Source: CAZZCS01 sp964652645 | GTDB taxonomy: Bacteria > Cloacimonadota > Cloacimonadia > Cloacimonadales > Cloacimonadaceae | DNA length: 18,410 bases | Assembly (NCBI GenBank): GCA_964652645.1 | Contig: CAZZCS010000044.1 | Coordinates: 1-18,410 of the forward strand | Reading direction: 5' to 3' | In this document: positions 8,029 through 15,311 of the stretch, in pieces | Layout of the letters: the number at the start of each line of letters is the position of its first letter | Position numbering within the stretch: position 1 is the stretch's first letter | Notes under the pieces: generated by a model | Told to the model about the DNA's origin: nothing | Seen by the model: the letters and a program-made list of their open reading frames with translations, nothing else | Database searches by the model: none | Position numbers and translations under genes: made by a program

Positions 8029-10028
8029 ATAGTGGTCTCCAGTCCAAGCATAGCAAGGACGTCATCCTCTGAGACGATTTTTACGGTTGGGATCTTCTGA
8101 GCTTTACTGAGCTTTGACCCAGGATTGTCACCCAGCACGAGGTAATCCAATTTGGAAGACACTGATCCCAGTATTTTTCCATTATGGGCTTGTATGAGCT
8201 CCTCCATTTCCTTACGACCTCGGCCTGCCAGGGTACCAGTGATGAGGAATGTCTTGTCCTCAAGGATGTTTGAAACCTTTTGAGATTTATATTCAAACTC
8301 TATACCAACATTGCGGAGACTTTCGATCAGCGCTTTGTTTTGTGAGTTTGACAAGTAGTCTGAAAGGGTTTCTGCAATCTTTTTGCCGATTTCAGGTACT
8401 GCTTCCAGCTCTTCCAAGGAGGCAGCCATCAGGGCGTCTATATGGCCGAAATGCTCGGCAAGAATCCTGGCCGTACGTTCACCGACATATCGAATACCCA
8501 AGGCAAACAATACCTTGTCAAAGCCCTTGGTTTTGGAAGCTTCAATGGCATCTATGAGGTTTTGAGCACTTCTAGGGCCCATTCTATCTAAGGATGAGAT
8601 GAGCTCAGGTTTCAGAGTATAAATATCAGGAATGCCTCTGATCAGGTTCTCTTCCAAAAGGCGCGAGATAAGGCTTTCGCCCAGCCCTGTGATATCCAGA
8701 GCATCTCGGGAAGCAAAATGCTCCAGGCTTCTATGAAGTTGAGCAGGGCAAGAACTGTTGAGGCAGTAGCGGATTGATCCGTTTTCATCTCTGTGAAGCG
8801 GGCTGTTACAGGCTGGGCAGTTATCTATAAAAGTGACAGAAGGTGCATCAACAGGGCGCCTATCAAGCAAGACTTTGATTATCTTGGGAATGATTTCTCC
8901 AGACTTGACAATTCGAACAGTATCTCCAAGGTGAAGATCAAGCCGATTGATTTCATCTTCATTGTGAAGGGTGCAGCGAGAAACAGTAGAGCCAGATATC
9001 AATACTGGCTCCAGGATTGCCACAGGAGTTACAGCACCTGTTCTGCCCACTTGAAACTGAACTTCCAAAAGGCGAGTATCTTTTTCTTCTGGTCTAAACT
9101 TGTAAGCGATAGCCCATTTGGGGCTTTTATTTGTATATCCTAAGCGTGCTTGCAAACCGAAATTATCGATCTTGATTACAATCCCGTCAATATCGTAGGG
9201 AAGAGTGTGTCTCTGCGTTTCCCAGAGATGGCAATAGCTCTGTATCTCCTGCATCGAATGGGCTGGTTTACTGTGTTTGGAAACAGGGAAATCATTGCTC
9301 TGTAGAAATGTCATAAGCTCAGTCTGAGTGTTAATCTGCAAATTACTAGAATATCCGATTGAATAGAAGATGGCTTCCAGCGATCTTTTACTAACTTCGT
9401 GACTGTCCTTTAGTTTGATCGATCCCGCAGCAGCATTGCGAGGATTGGCAAATACCTTCAATTCTGCAGTCCGGCGTTCTTCGTTCATCTTCAGAAAGGC
9501 CTCGATTGGGATGAAAATCTCACCTCGAATCTCGATGGGGTATAGGTGTTTGATTCGGATTGGAATGCTCTTAATCGTTTTTAGATTGGTTGTTACGTCC
9601 TCACCCTCAAAGCCATCGCCTCGTGTGGTGGCATACTGGAGGATTCCGTTGTCATAATAGAGATTGATCCCAAAACCATCGATCTTATGCTCGAGCATTA
9701 CTCTTGGGAAAGACCCATGTTCCAAAGTAATCTTATCCAGAAATGCCTGTACTTCTTCAAGGCTAAAAGCGTTATCCAGGCTATACATTCTCTGTTTGTG
9801 GGCAATTACTTTGGCGCCTTTACCCAGGTCGTTGCCAACTCTTGCTACTGGCGAATCGCTACCTGAATCGATTCCGAGCAGGTTCTCAAGCTCCTTGAAA
9901 CGCTTAACAAGTTGATCGTATTCAACGTCGTCGATCATGGGATTAGCCAATTCGTAATAGAGTACATTGTGCCGCTCAATCTCGACTTTTAGCTTCGCGT
10001 ATTCGGAGCGTATCTCTGCATCAGTCAT
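8025..10028 (-). CDS. ligA: NAD+-dependent DNA ligase LigA
   Basis: The protein has 667 residues, the standard length of bacterial LigA. The domains are in order. The Ia NAD-binding region covers about 1-70 with YY and D-D-x-E-Y-D (residues 24-38). The adenylation domain carries the active-site lysine in KIDG (Lys115) and the TRGDG..GEDVT motif (135-146). An OB fold follows. A four-cysteine zinc finger is built from CPAC and C-x5-C in RYCLNSSCPAQ. Helix-hairpin-helix repeats contain GPRSAQNL and GERTARILAEHFG, and a C-terminal BRCT domain begins at KTFLITGTLAGRGRKEM. It seals nicks in replication and repair using NAD+. The start overlaps the C-N hydrolase stop by 8 nt and has no strong ribosome binding site, so coupled translation is likely. 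The stop overlaps lptF. Confidence 0.97.
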   Translation of the reverse strand: MTDAEIRSEYAKLKVEIERHNVLYYELANPMIDDVEYDQLVKRFKELENLLGIDSGSDSPVARVGNDLGKGAKVIAHKQRMYSLDNAFSLEEVQAFLDKITLEHGSFPRVMLEHKIDGFGINLYYDNGILQYATTRGDGFEGEDVTTNLKTIKSIPIRIKHLYPIEIRGEIFIPIEAFLKMNEERRTAELKVFANPRNAAAGSIKLKDSHEVSKRSLEAIFYSIGYSSNLQINTQTELMTFLQSNDFPVSKHSKPAHSMQEIQSYCHLWETQRHTLPYDIDGIVIKIDNFGLQARLGYTNKSPKWAIAYKFRPEEKDTRLLEVQFQVGRTGAVTPVAILEPVLISGSTVSRCTLHNEDEINRLDLHLGDTVRIVKSGEIIPKIIKVLLDRRPVDAPSVTFIDNCPACNSPLHRDENGSIRYCLNSSCPAQLHRSLEHFASRDALDITGLGESLISRLLEENLIRGIPDIYTLKPELISSLDRMGPRSAQNLIDAIEASKTKGFDKVLFALGIRYVGERTARILAEHFGHIDALMAASLEELEAVPEIGKKIAETLSDYLSNSQNKALIESLRNVGIEFEYKSQKVSNILEDKTFLITGTLAGRGRKEMEELIQAHNGKILGSVSSKLDYLVLGDNPGSKLSKAQKIPTVKIVSEDDVLAMLGLETTI

Positions 10029-10818
10029 GGTAATAGTACTCGGGTCGTCTATCTGTAAAGGCGTTATTATTCTCTGTTACAGTCTTATCTGAGGCAAGTC
10101 CTGGGTCGATCCCAACAATGGCAAGTCCCTCCTCATCCTGGCTGAGTCGGGCAAGGACTTCACCTTTTGTGCCCAAAATCTGACTCATACCAGTGAAGTA
10201 TTCACTATGCTCACAGTTTTGCTCCGTGCCAATCCTATTTGATGTGATGCTGAATACTCTGTTTTCCAAAGATCTTGTCTTCATGGCTTCCTGGCACCAT
10301 GGCAACACCAGGTTTGCAGGATGGCAAATCACTTCAGCTCCTTTTAGAGCCAATGTTCTGGTCGCCTCAGGGAACTGCCAGTCAAAACAGATCATCATCC
10401 CGACTTTTACTCCAGCTTTGGCTTCAAAAACTTTGAATCCCAAATTGCCAGGGGAGAAAAACAGCTTCTCCCGGTGGAAAAGGTGGATCTTGCGATATAG
10501 ATGTTTGCTGCCGTTCGGGTTGAGTAACACCGATGAGTTATAAATGGAGTCACCATCTCTTTCCACAAAACCAAAGATGATCGAGCAATCCATTTTTACT
10601 GCTACATCCTGAAGAGTGTTTATGCTTACTGAGTCGTTAAAACTCTCGGCTATATCTTCCACTTCTTCACTACATGAGAAGACATAACCGCTTGTTGCAA
10701 GTTCTGGAAAGACAAATAGATCAGCTCTGTTATCTAAAGTAATATCTACCATTCTTTGAAGGTTGTAATCAATGTCCAGAAGGCGAGGGTGGGTCTGTGC
10801 AACTGCTACTAAGTACAT
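10021..10818 (-). CDS. Carbon-nitrogen hydrolase (nitrilase superfamily amidase)
   Basis: The protein has 265 residues, the expected size for a single nitrilase-fold enzyme. The catalytic triad is complete: Glu39 in FPELATSGY, Lys110 in LYRKIHLF and Cys144 in MMICFDWQFPEA. The family's second glutamate region and the ENRVFSITSNRIGTE segment (185-199) are also present. Such enzymes hydrolyse the C-N bond of amides. Closest-looking relatives act on omega-amides, carbamoyl compounds or polyamine precursors, but the substrate cannot be read from sequence alone. The ATG shares a base with the hydF stop (TAATG), and the gene runs 8 nt into ligA, so it is co-transcribed with both. No strong ribosome binding site is visible, which agrees with coupling to hydF. 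Confidence 0.9.
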   Translation of the reverse strand: MYLVAVAQTHPRLLDIDYNLQRMVDITLDNRADLFVFPELATSGYVFSCSEEVEDIAESFNDSVSINTLQDVAVKMDCSIIFGFVERDGDSIYNSSVLLNPNGSKHLYRKIHLFHREKLFFSPGNLGFKVFEAKAGVKVGMMICFDWQFPEATRTLALKGAEVICHPANLVLPWCQEAMKTRSLENRVFSITSNRIGTEQNCEHSEYFTGMSQILGTKGEVLARLSQDEEGLAIVGIDPGLASDKTVTENNNAFTDRRPEYYYHD

Positions 10819-12023
10819 TATCTTACTCTAAAAAGTGGTTGAACGGCTCTGTCCAAGACACCCTGTACTTTGGAGATGATGAGTCCATAATTTGTGATCG
10901 GGACTCCACGGCGTTCAGCTTCGAGGATTCTTCGATTCATTTCCATTTGATTTATCATACAAGCTCCACAGTGGATAGCAAGGGCGTAATCTTCCAGGTT
11001 ATCAGGAAAATCATGTCCAGCATACACCATATATTGCAATGACTTCCCAGTATACTTATCCAGCCATTGAGGAATTTTTATCCTGCCAATATCGTCACTT
11101 TCCACGTGGTGTGAACACGCTTCAGCGATCAGAATCCGGTCTCCATCCTGCAGTTTATCAATCTGATCGATACCGGCGAGCAGGATTTCTAGCTCTCCCT
11201 TGTATCGTGCAAAGAGGATGGAAAACGTGGTAAATGGAACATTTACAGGTGTTTCTGAGGCAACTTTATGGACTACCTGCGAATCAGTTATCACCAGATG
11301 GGCTGGTTCTTTCATGCTCTGCATGGCGGGAATCAAGCCATCCTCTTTTACAACCGTCACCAGTGCATCATGATCCAACAGGTCGCGTAGAACCTGTACC
11401 TGAGGCAAAATCAATCGACCTTTTGGGGCTGATTTATCTATTGGTGCGACAAGAATTACTCTGTCGCCAGCATTTATAAGATCACCTACGAGGACTTTAT
11501 CATAATTCAGATATCCTGGGGCGAGATTTATAATAGCCTGCTTAGTATCCAGAATGTGGGTGTTTTGGGTAGCAGATACTACGATATTATCCAGGTTGTG
11601 AACCTGGCAATACTGCAAATTGGACGAAGCCACTGGGTTTAGATCTGCTTTATTAAAGACTATTAAAAGTGGGATCTTCATTTCCTGGATCCTTTCCAGC
11701 ATCCCCAGCTCGGCCTGGCAGAAGGGCTTACCATCGTTTACAAAGAGAACTATATCGGCTCTATAGAGAATCTTGTAGGTGGATTTTACGCGTTTTTCAC
11801 CAAGCTCTCCACTATCGTCAATTCCGGCTGTATCATAAAAAGTGACAGGTCCGAGGGGGATGAGTTCGTAGTGCTTATCCACAGGGTCTGTGGTCGTGCC
11901 GGCTATCTCGGAAACGATAGCTATTTCCTGACCTGTGATGGCATTTATCAGGCTGGATTTGCCTGCATTTCTATTGCCAATCAAAGCTATTATCAGTCTT
12001 TCACCACGAGGTGTTCTACTCAT
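10818..12023 (-). CDS. hydF: [FeFe]-hydrogenase maturation GTPase HydF
   Basis: The start chosen is the ATG at 12023, giving 401 residues that begin MSRTPRGERL as HydF proteins usually do, with GGAG about 7 nt upstream. An ATG 18 nt earlier (12041) is in frame but has a poorer site. The GTPase domain shows G1 GNRNAGKS (16-23), TT near 43-45, G3 DTAG (64-67) and G4 NKAD (124-127). The C-terminal cluster domain carries Cys303-x-His305, then His351-Cys352-x-x-Cys355 (ACSH and IHCGAC), matching the known C-x-H...H-C-x-x-C iron-sulfur pattern, followed by GVPITNYGLIIS. HydF is the scaffold on which HydE and HydG products assemble the 2Fe subcluster before transfer to the hydrogenase. HydE and HydG are not in the window. 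About 128 bp separate it from rnhB, so it may have its own promoter; a weak TATACA lies at 12063-12058. Confidence 0.95.
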   Translation of the reverse strand: MSRTPRGERLIIALIGNRNAGKSSLINAITGQEIAIVSEIAGTTTDPVDKHYELIPLGPVTFYDTAGIDDSGELGEKRVKSTYKILYRADIVLFVNDGKPFCQAELGMLERIQEMKIPLLIVFNKADLNPVASSNLQYCQVHNLDNIVVSATQNTHILDTKQAIINLAPGYLNYDKVLVGDLINAGDRVILVAPIDKSAPKGRLILPQVQVLRDLLDHDALVTVVKEDGLIPAMQSMKEPAHLVITDSQVVHKVASETPVNVPFTTFSILFARYKGELEILLAGIDQIDKLQDGDRILIAEACSHHVESDDIGRIKIPQWLDKYTGKSLQYMVYAGHDFPDNLEDYALAIHCGACMINQMEMNRRILEAERRGVPITNYGLIISKVQGVLDRAVQPLFRVR

Positions 12024-12151
12024 ATTGTGTCTCCAGTTCATGGATTATTCTTCTTTGTGTATAACAATACTTCGTCCAAGTTTTCAGCACTGCCTATGAA
12101 GTCAAGAGCTTTTAAAGGATAACTACTATAAAACTTTAGGACAGGATTGGC

Positions 12152-12772
12152 TCACTCAACCAGACTCCATATTGATCTTTGACGTATAGGCTCAAAGCTC
12201 AATCGATGGATCGGACAAACTCCGTAAGTATCCAAAGCTGCCAGATGCTCCCTGGTTCCATAACCTTTGTGTTTTGCAAAGCCATACTGTGGGTAGATCT
12301 GATCCAATTGACACATTAATCTGTCTCGATACACCTTGGCCAGGATGGAGGCGGCAGCAATAGCAGCGCTTTTACCGTCCCCTCTAATGATAGCATGACA
12401 ATCTGTCATAGCTTTATCTGGGAGATGATTACCATCGATCAGATAACATGAATCAGCAATTTGTAGAGCTTGTATTACCTCTCGCATCGCCTTGAAAGTG
12501 GCTTGTAATATGTTGTGTTCATCTATGTAGCTTGCAGGGACTTCTACGATCTTATAAGCGTGGGCCGTTGCTACAATTCTGTCAAAAAGTTCTTCCCGCT
12601 TTGTTGTGGTTAATTCTTTGGAATCGTTCAAGCCATCAATAATGTGGTTATAATCCAACATAACGCCTGCTGCAACAACAGGCCCAGCTAGAGGTCCTCG
12701 GCCTGCTTCATCCACCCCAACGGGCCTGAACCCTTGGTCTATATACTTATGGTCAAAATCATACAGCGACAC
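12152..12772 (-). CDS. rnhB: Ribonuclease HII
   Basis: The protein has 206 residues, typical for RNase HII. The signature GVDEAGRGPLAGPVVAAGV lies at residues 19-37, with metal ligands Asp21 and Glu22. Further conserved blocks are LNDSKELT, IIRGDGKSAAIAAASILAKV with its Lys and the following YRDRLM, and YGFAKHKGYGTREHLAAL. It cleaves RNA in RNA-DNA hybrids and single embedded ribonucleotides. The start is GTG at 12772, which overlaps the TAG of the upstream gene (TAGTG). AGAGGA lies about 5 nt before it. The GTG start is unusual among its neighbours but supported by this site. Confidence 0.97.
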   Translation of the reverse strand: MSLYDFDHKYIDQGFRPVGVDEAGRGPLAGPVVAAGVMLDYNHIIDGLNDSKELTTTKREELFDRIVATAHAYKIVEVPASYIDEHNILQATFKAMREVIQALQIADSCYLIDGNHLPDKAMTDCHAIIRGDGKSAAIAAASILAKVYRDRLMCQLDQIYPQYGFAKHKGYGTREHLAALDTYGVCPIHRLSFEPIRQRSIWSLVE

Positions 12773-14235
12773 TAATCCTCTTTGCGTAGAACATAGAACA
12801 GACGATGATGGGTCTTATCCAGATCGCCGTTCCTGCGATTATAGAGGTTTGCTTTGTAGTTTTGACTGTGAAGAGCTACCAGTTGTAACGGCGAAGAATT
12901 TATTATATTTACAATCTCGTACCCACGATATACTTTCTGTACGTGCTCTTCGACAAACTTGCGATGTACATGGCCAAACTTTAGATAAAAGCTGAGCTTG
13001 GAGATTTGACGTTTTGAGACCTCGTCATAAAACGCTTCGTGGACAATGTTTCCGTCCCTATTCGATGTGTAGGTGATCTCATCATAAAAATTATCCAGAC
13101 TGTTGGCCAGAGTCGAGATATCAAAGATGAATAGACCCCCTGTTTGCAGGGCCTCATGTACGTTTATCAGGCACTTGTAAATTTCGCTGGTATGCAAAAG
13201 ATAATTGATGCTATCAAAGAGGCAGATAATCAGATCGTAACCTTTCTCTGGAATGGGATCAAGCAAGTCTCCATAGTAAAGCTTGGGTTTATGGGGCTTA
13301 TGATCTGCCATGTGTAGCATATAAGGGGAACTATCAGAAGCGGAAACATCGTAACTCTCTTTCACAAAGCGGGAAGAAATGCTAGCCGTGCCACAGGCTA
13401 TTTCCAGAATCTTGTTCAGTTTTCGGCTGGAGTACTTTTCAAACCAGATCTTGATACTATCTGTCCAGGAATCGTAATCTACATGAGACATATAGCTATC
13501 GTAGTATCGGGCAAAGAGATTATAGCTTTCTTTATCGGGATTGGGTGGGATTAGCTTCAGCTTCTTCTGGTCATGTCTGTTTTCCTGCAAAATCCGCTCC
13601 AGATACCTGAGCTTGTTCAAGATGATTAGGAACCAGATGTCGGTTTTGAGTGTTTCCAGTCCCAGGCAGATTGTTGGAATCTTAGCTGCTGGCAGGAAGA
13701 TTGTATGACTTGAAGGATCATGGTACTGCAGGGTTTCCACAAACCCTTCAGGAGGATCAATCAGGATTTCTGATCTTCCATGTGAACTCAGGTAGTCTGC
13801 AATGGTGGAATATCCAATCCCCATAGAGCAGTTCTCCTGAGCAGCTGTGTTTCTAGAGAGATACGAGAAACTGCAGTCGGAGAGATCGAGCCAATCGCAG
13901 ATTCCAACCTCATGATCGTCTGTACTTATCCAGAAACTGCTTGTTCCCCAGTATAACTTACTGTGATTCGTTTGCTTAGTGGAATCATCCATTGAAGCTA
14001 GAACGACCAGGTCTGGCTGAATCGAATCCAGAGAATCTGCTCTATAGAGCCCTCCTCCTTCAAGCTCGGTCTCAGTAGGAATAATGGGGATATGTGATAC
14101 CCTGGGAGATTTTTGAGGACACCCGATCAGTACAAAAGCTACTCGCTGATTGTGTGGATAGTATTTCAGGACTTGAAGAATCCTGTCCTGATGAAGCTCA
14201 TCCAGGCTTACTATCGCAATAGTCTGAGGATTCAT
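12772..14235 (-). CDS. SAM-dependent methyltransferase with an unrecognised N-terminal domain
   Basis: The protein has 487 residues in two parts. Residues about 240-487 are a class I methyltransferase: FARYYDSYMSHVDYDSW (241-257), motif I LEIACGTAS (277-285), the acidic-loop region SDSSPYMLHMA (300-310), GDL (322-324), FDSINYLL (340-347) and GGLFIFDIST later. This order matches small-molecule methyltransferases whose hallmark is D-S-x-N-Y-L. Residues 1-230 I do not recognise. They start like a nucleotide-binding fold (MNPQTIAIVSLDELHQDRIL) and include QPDLVVLASMDDS and a TIFLPAAKIPTICLG region. The substrate is unknown. It lies between pyrE (2-nt gap) and rnhB (stop and start overlap), so it is expressed with them. 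Both parts are in one uninterrupted frame. Confidence 0.82.
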   Translation of the reverse strand: MNPQTIAIVSLDELHQDRILQVLKYYPHNQRVAFVLIGCPQKSPRVSHIPIIPTETELEGGGLYRADSLDSIQPDLVVLASMDDSTKQTNHSKLYWGTSSFWISTDDHEVGICDWLDLSDCSFSYLSRNTAAQENCSMGIGYSTIADYLSSHGRSEILIDPPEGFVETLQYHDPSSHTIFLPAAKIPTICLGLETLKTDIWFLIILNKLRYLERILQENRHDQKKLKLIPPNPDKESYNLFARYYDSYMSHVDYDSWTDSIKIWFEKYSSRKLNKILEIACGTASISSRFVKESYDVSASDSSPYMLHMADHKPHKPKLYYGDLLDPIPEKGYDLIICLFDSINYLLHTSEIYKCLINVHEALQTGGLFIFDISTLANSLDNFYDEITYTSNRDGNIVHEAFYDEVSKRQISKLSFYLKFGHVHRKFVEEHVQKVYRGYEIVNIINSSPLQLVALHSQNYKANLYNRRNGDLDKTHHRLFYVLRKED

Positions 14236-14237
14236 TC

Positions 14238-15026
14238 CTATCTCTTGTCGCTACTACCTGGTTTGACCAGAGGGACTCCAGAAGCGCAAAGTTCGCATTC
14301 TTCAGGGAGCCAGGCGGGTACAGATACGGACATTAAGGGATGCAGAGGATATCCAAAATCAACCATTCCTCCAGATCTATCCACAATCGCTCCGATAGCT
14401 GCCACCTCAATATTCAAGCCTTTAAGACATTCGATAACCTCTACGACGCTTCCTCCAGTAGTGATGATATCTTCCACGATTACTACGCTTTGAATCTTTG
14501 AAAGGTCAAAGCCACTGCGGATAGTCATCTTCTCGTCTTTACGTTGGGTAAAGATAAACTTTTTGCCGAGTATTCTGGCAACGTCGAAGGCGAGTGCGAT
14601 CCCACCATAAGCAGGTCCGACAACGGCGTCAAACTCGTGCTTGGAGAGCCTTTCTGCCAGGCGTTTACAAAGGCTGGAAGCTGTTTCAGGGTTTTGCAAG
14701 ATCTTGATCTTCTCTATGTACTTGTTGCTGTGCTTACCTGAGGTGAGGAGAAAATGCCCTTCCAGCAGTGCATTTTCGCTCTTCAGGAGCTCCGATACAA
14801 AACTGGTGTCATCCAAAGATGCCAGGATTTCTATTGCTTTATCACTCTCTGGCTCAGGAACTTGTAGTTGAATTTTATACATGTCTCCTGCCATGCTAGG
14901 ATAAGTCGCCATCATTCTCTCGATTAGCAAAAAGACTTCAAAACCATATTCTTCAAGCATGGACTTGGCAATCTCAGCCTCGAAGAGATTGTCAAAAGTG
15001 GCTATTGTAACAAGACTCGTTTCCAT
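14238..15026 (-). CDS. pyrE: Orotate phosphoribosyltransferase with an N-terminal DUF2007 domain
   Basis: The start chosen is the ATG at 15026, where GGGAGC lies 6-7 nt upstream; the open frame extends to 15143 but that part does not look coding. The protein has 262 residues. Residues 1-75 fit DUF2007, a small ferredoxin-like domain (VTIATFDNLFEAEIAKSMLE, GFEVFLL, YKIQLQVPE, KAIEIL). Residues 80-262 are PyrE: ALLEGHFLLTSGKHSNKYIE (86-105), VGPAYGGI (136-143), the PRPP loop VVIVEDIITTGGS (181-193) and the C-terminal CELCASGVPLVKPGS (244-258) of the long bacterial type. PyrE makes orotidine 5'-phosphate from orotate and PRPP in pyrimidine synthesis. DUF2007 is usually a separate small protein of unknown signalling role, so the fusion is notable. 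It is first in the minus-strand run. Confidence 0.9.
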   Translation of the reverse strand: METSLVTIATFDNLFEAEIAKSMLEEYGFEVFLLIERMMATYPSMAGDMYKIQLQVPEPESDKAIEILASLDDTSFVSELLKSENALLEGHFLLTSGKHSNKYIEKIKILQNPETASSLCKRLAERLSKHEFDAVVGPAYGGIALAFDVARILGKKFIFTQRKDEKMTIRSGFDLSKIQSVVIVEDIITTGGSVVEVIECLKGLNIEVAAIGAIVDRSGGMVDFGYPLHPLMSVSVPAWLPEECELCASGVPLVKPGSSDKR

Positions 15027-15038
15027 TTTTTGCTCCCT

Positions 15039-15067
15039 ATTATATACTTTTGGACTAATGACCACAA
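15039..15067 (-). promoter_or_regulatory. Candidate promoter of the pyrE gene
   Basis: On the minus strand TTGTGG (15067-15062) and a perfect TATAAT (15044-15039) are 17 bp apart. Transcription from it would begin near 15032, only about 6 nt before the pyrE ATG, and would leave out most of the GGGAGC site. Either the transcript is nearly leaderless or this match is chance and the promoter lies higher up. Confidence 0.35.
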
Positions 15068-15126
15068 AAACACTTATTACGTCAAGAAAAACTATTGCTC
15101 CTGCATACCATGTGGTCGTTCTTCCC

Positions 15127-15155
15127 TTGCCAGGATAAATCAAAGCGCTTATGCT
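15127..15155 (+). promoter_or_regulatory. Candidate promoter of dnaX
   Basis: TTGCCA (15127-15132) and TATGCT (15150-15155) are separated by 17 bp. The -35 matches four or five positions and the -10 four of six. It would give a leader of about 125 nt before dnaX, with room for the short reading frame at 15231. Confidence 0.4.
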
Positions 15156-15186
15156 TAATACTTATATGTCCATAGATCCATTTGCA

Positions 15187-15200
15187 ATGTATGGATACAT
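15187..15200. repeat. Perfect short inverted repeat in the pyrE/dnaX intergenic region
   Basis: ATGTAT-GG-ATACAT is a perfect 6-bp inverted repeat with a 2-bp centre. It lies downstream of the candidate dnaX promoter and about 160 bp upstream of pyrE. It is the size of a dimeric operator half-site pair, but nothing in the window names a regulator for it. Confidence 0.4.
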
Positions 15201-15230
15201 AACACCAGATGGCATAAAAAAAGAGGAGTC

Positions 15231-15311
15231 ATGAGAAAATTCTTGCTTAAATTTCGACATCTCAAAGGATGGAATCGGAGGTACGATGAGTTATATTGTA
15301 TTAGCACGTAA
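15231..15311 (+). CDS. Possible 26-residue leader peptide overlapping the dnaX start
   Basis: ATG at 15231 follows AAGAGGAGTC, a strong purine-rich site at slightly short spacing, and opens a 26-codon frame ending at TAA 15309-15311. The peptide is strongly basic (MRKFLLKFRHLKGWNRRYDE at its start). It is in a different frame from dnaX and overlaps its first 26 bases, so ribosomes finishing it would pass over the dnaX start. It resembles no family I know and could be chance; the good binding site is the main support. Confidence 0.3.
   Translation: MRKFLLKFRHLKGWNRRYDELYCIST

Noticed and set aside
15027..15143. Extension of PyrE to an upstream start at 15143
   Set aside because: The extra 39 residues do not match either domain, and the ATG at 15026 has a clear ribosome binding site.
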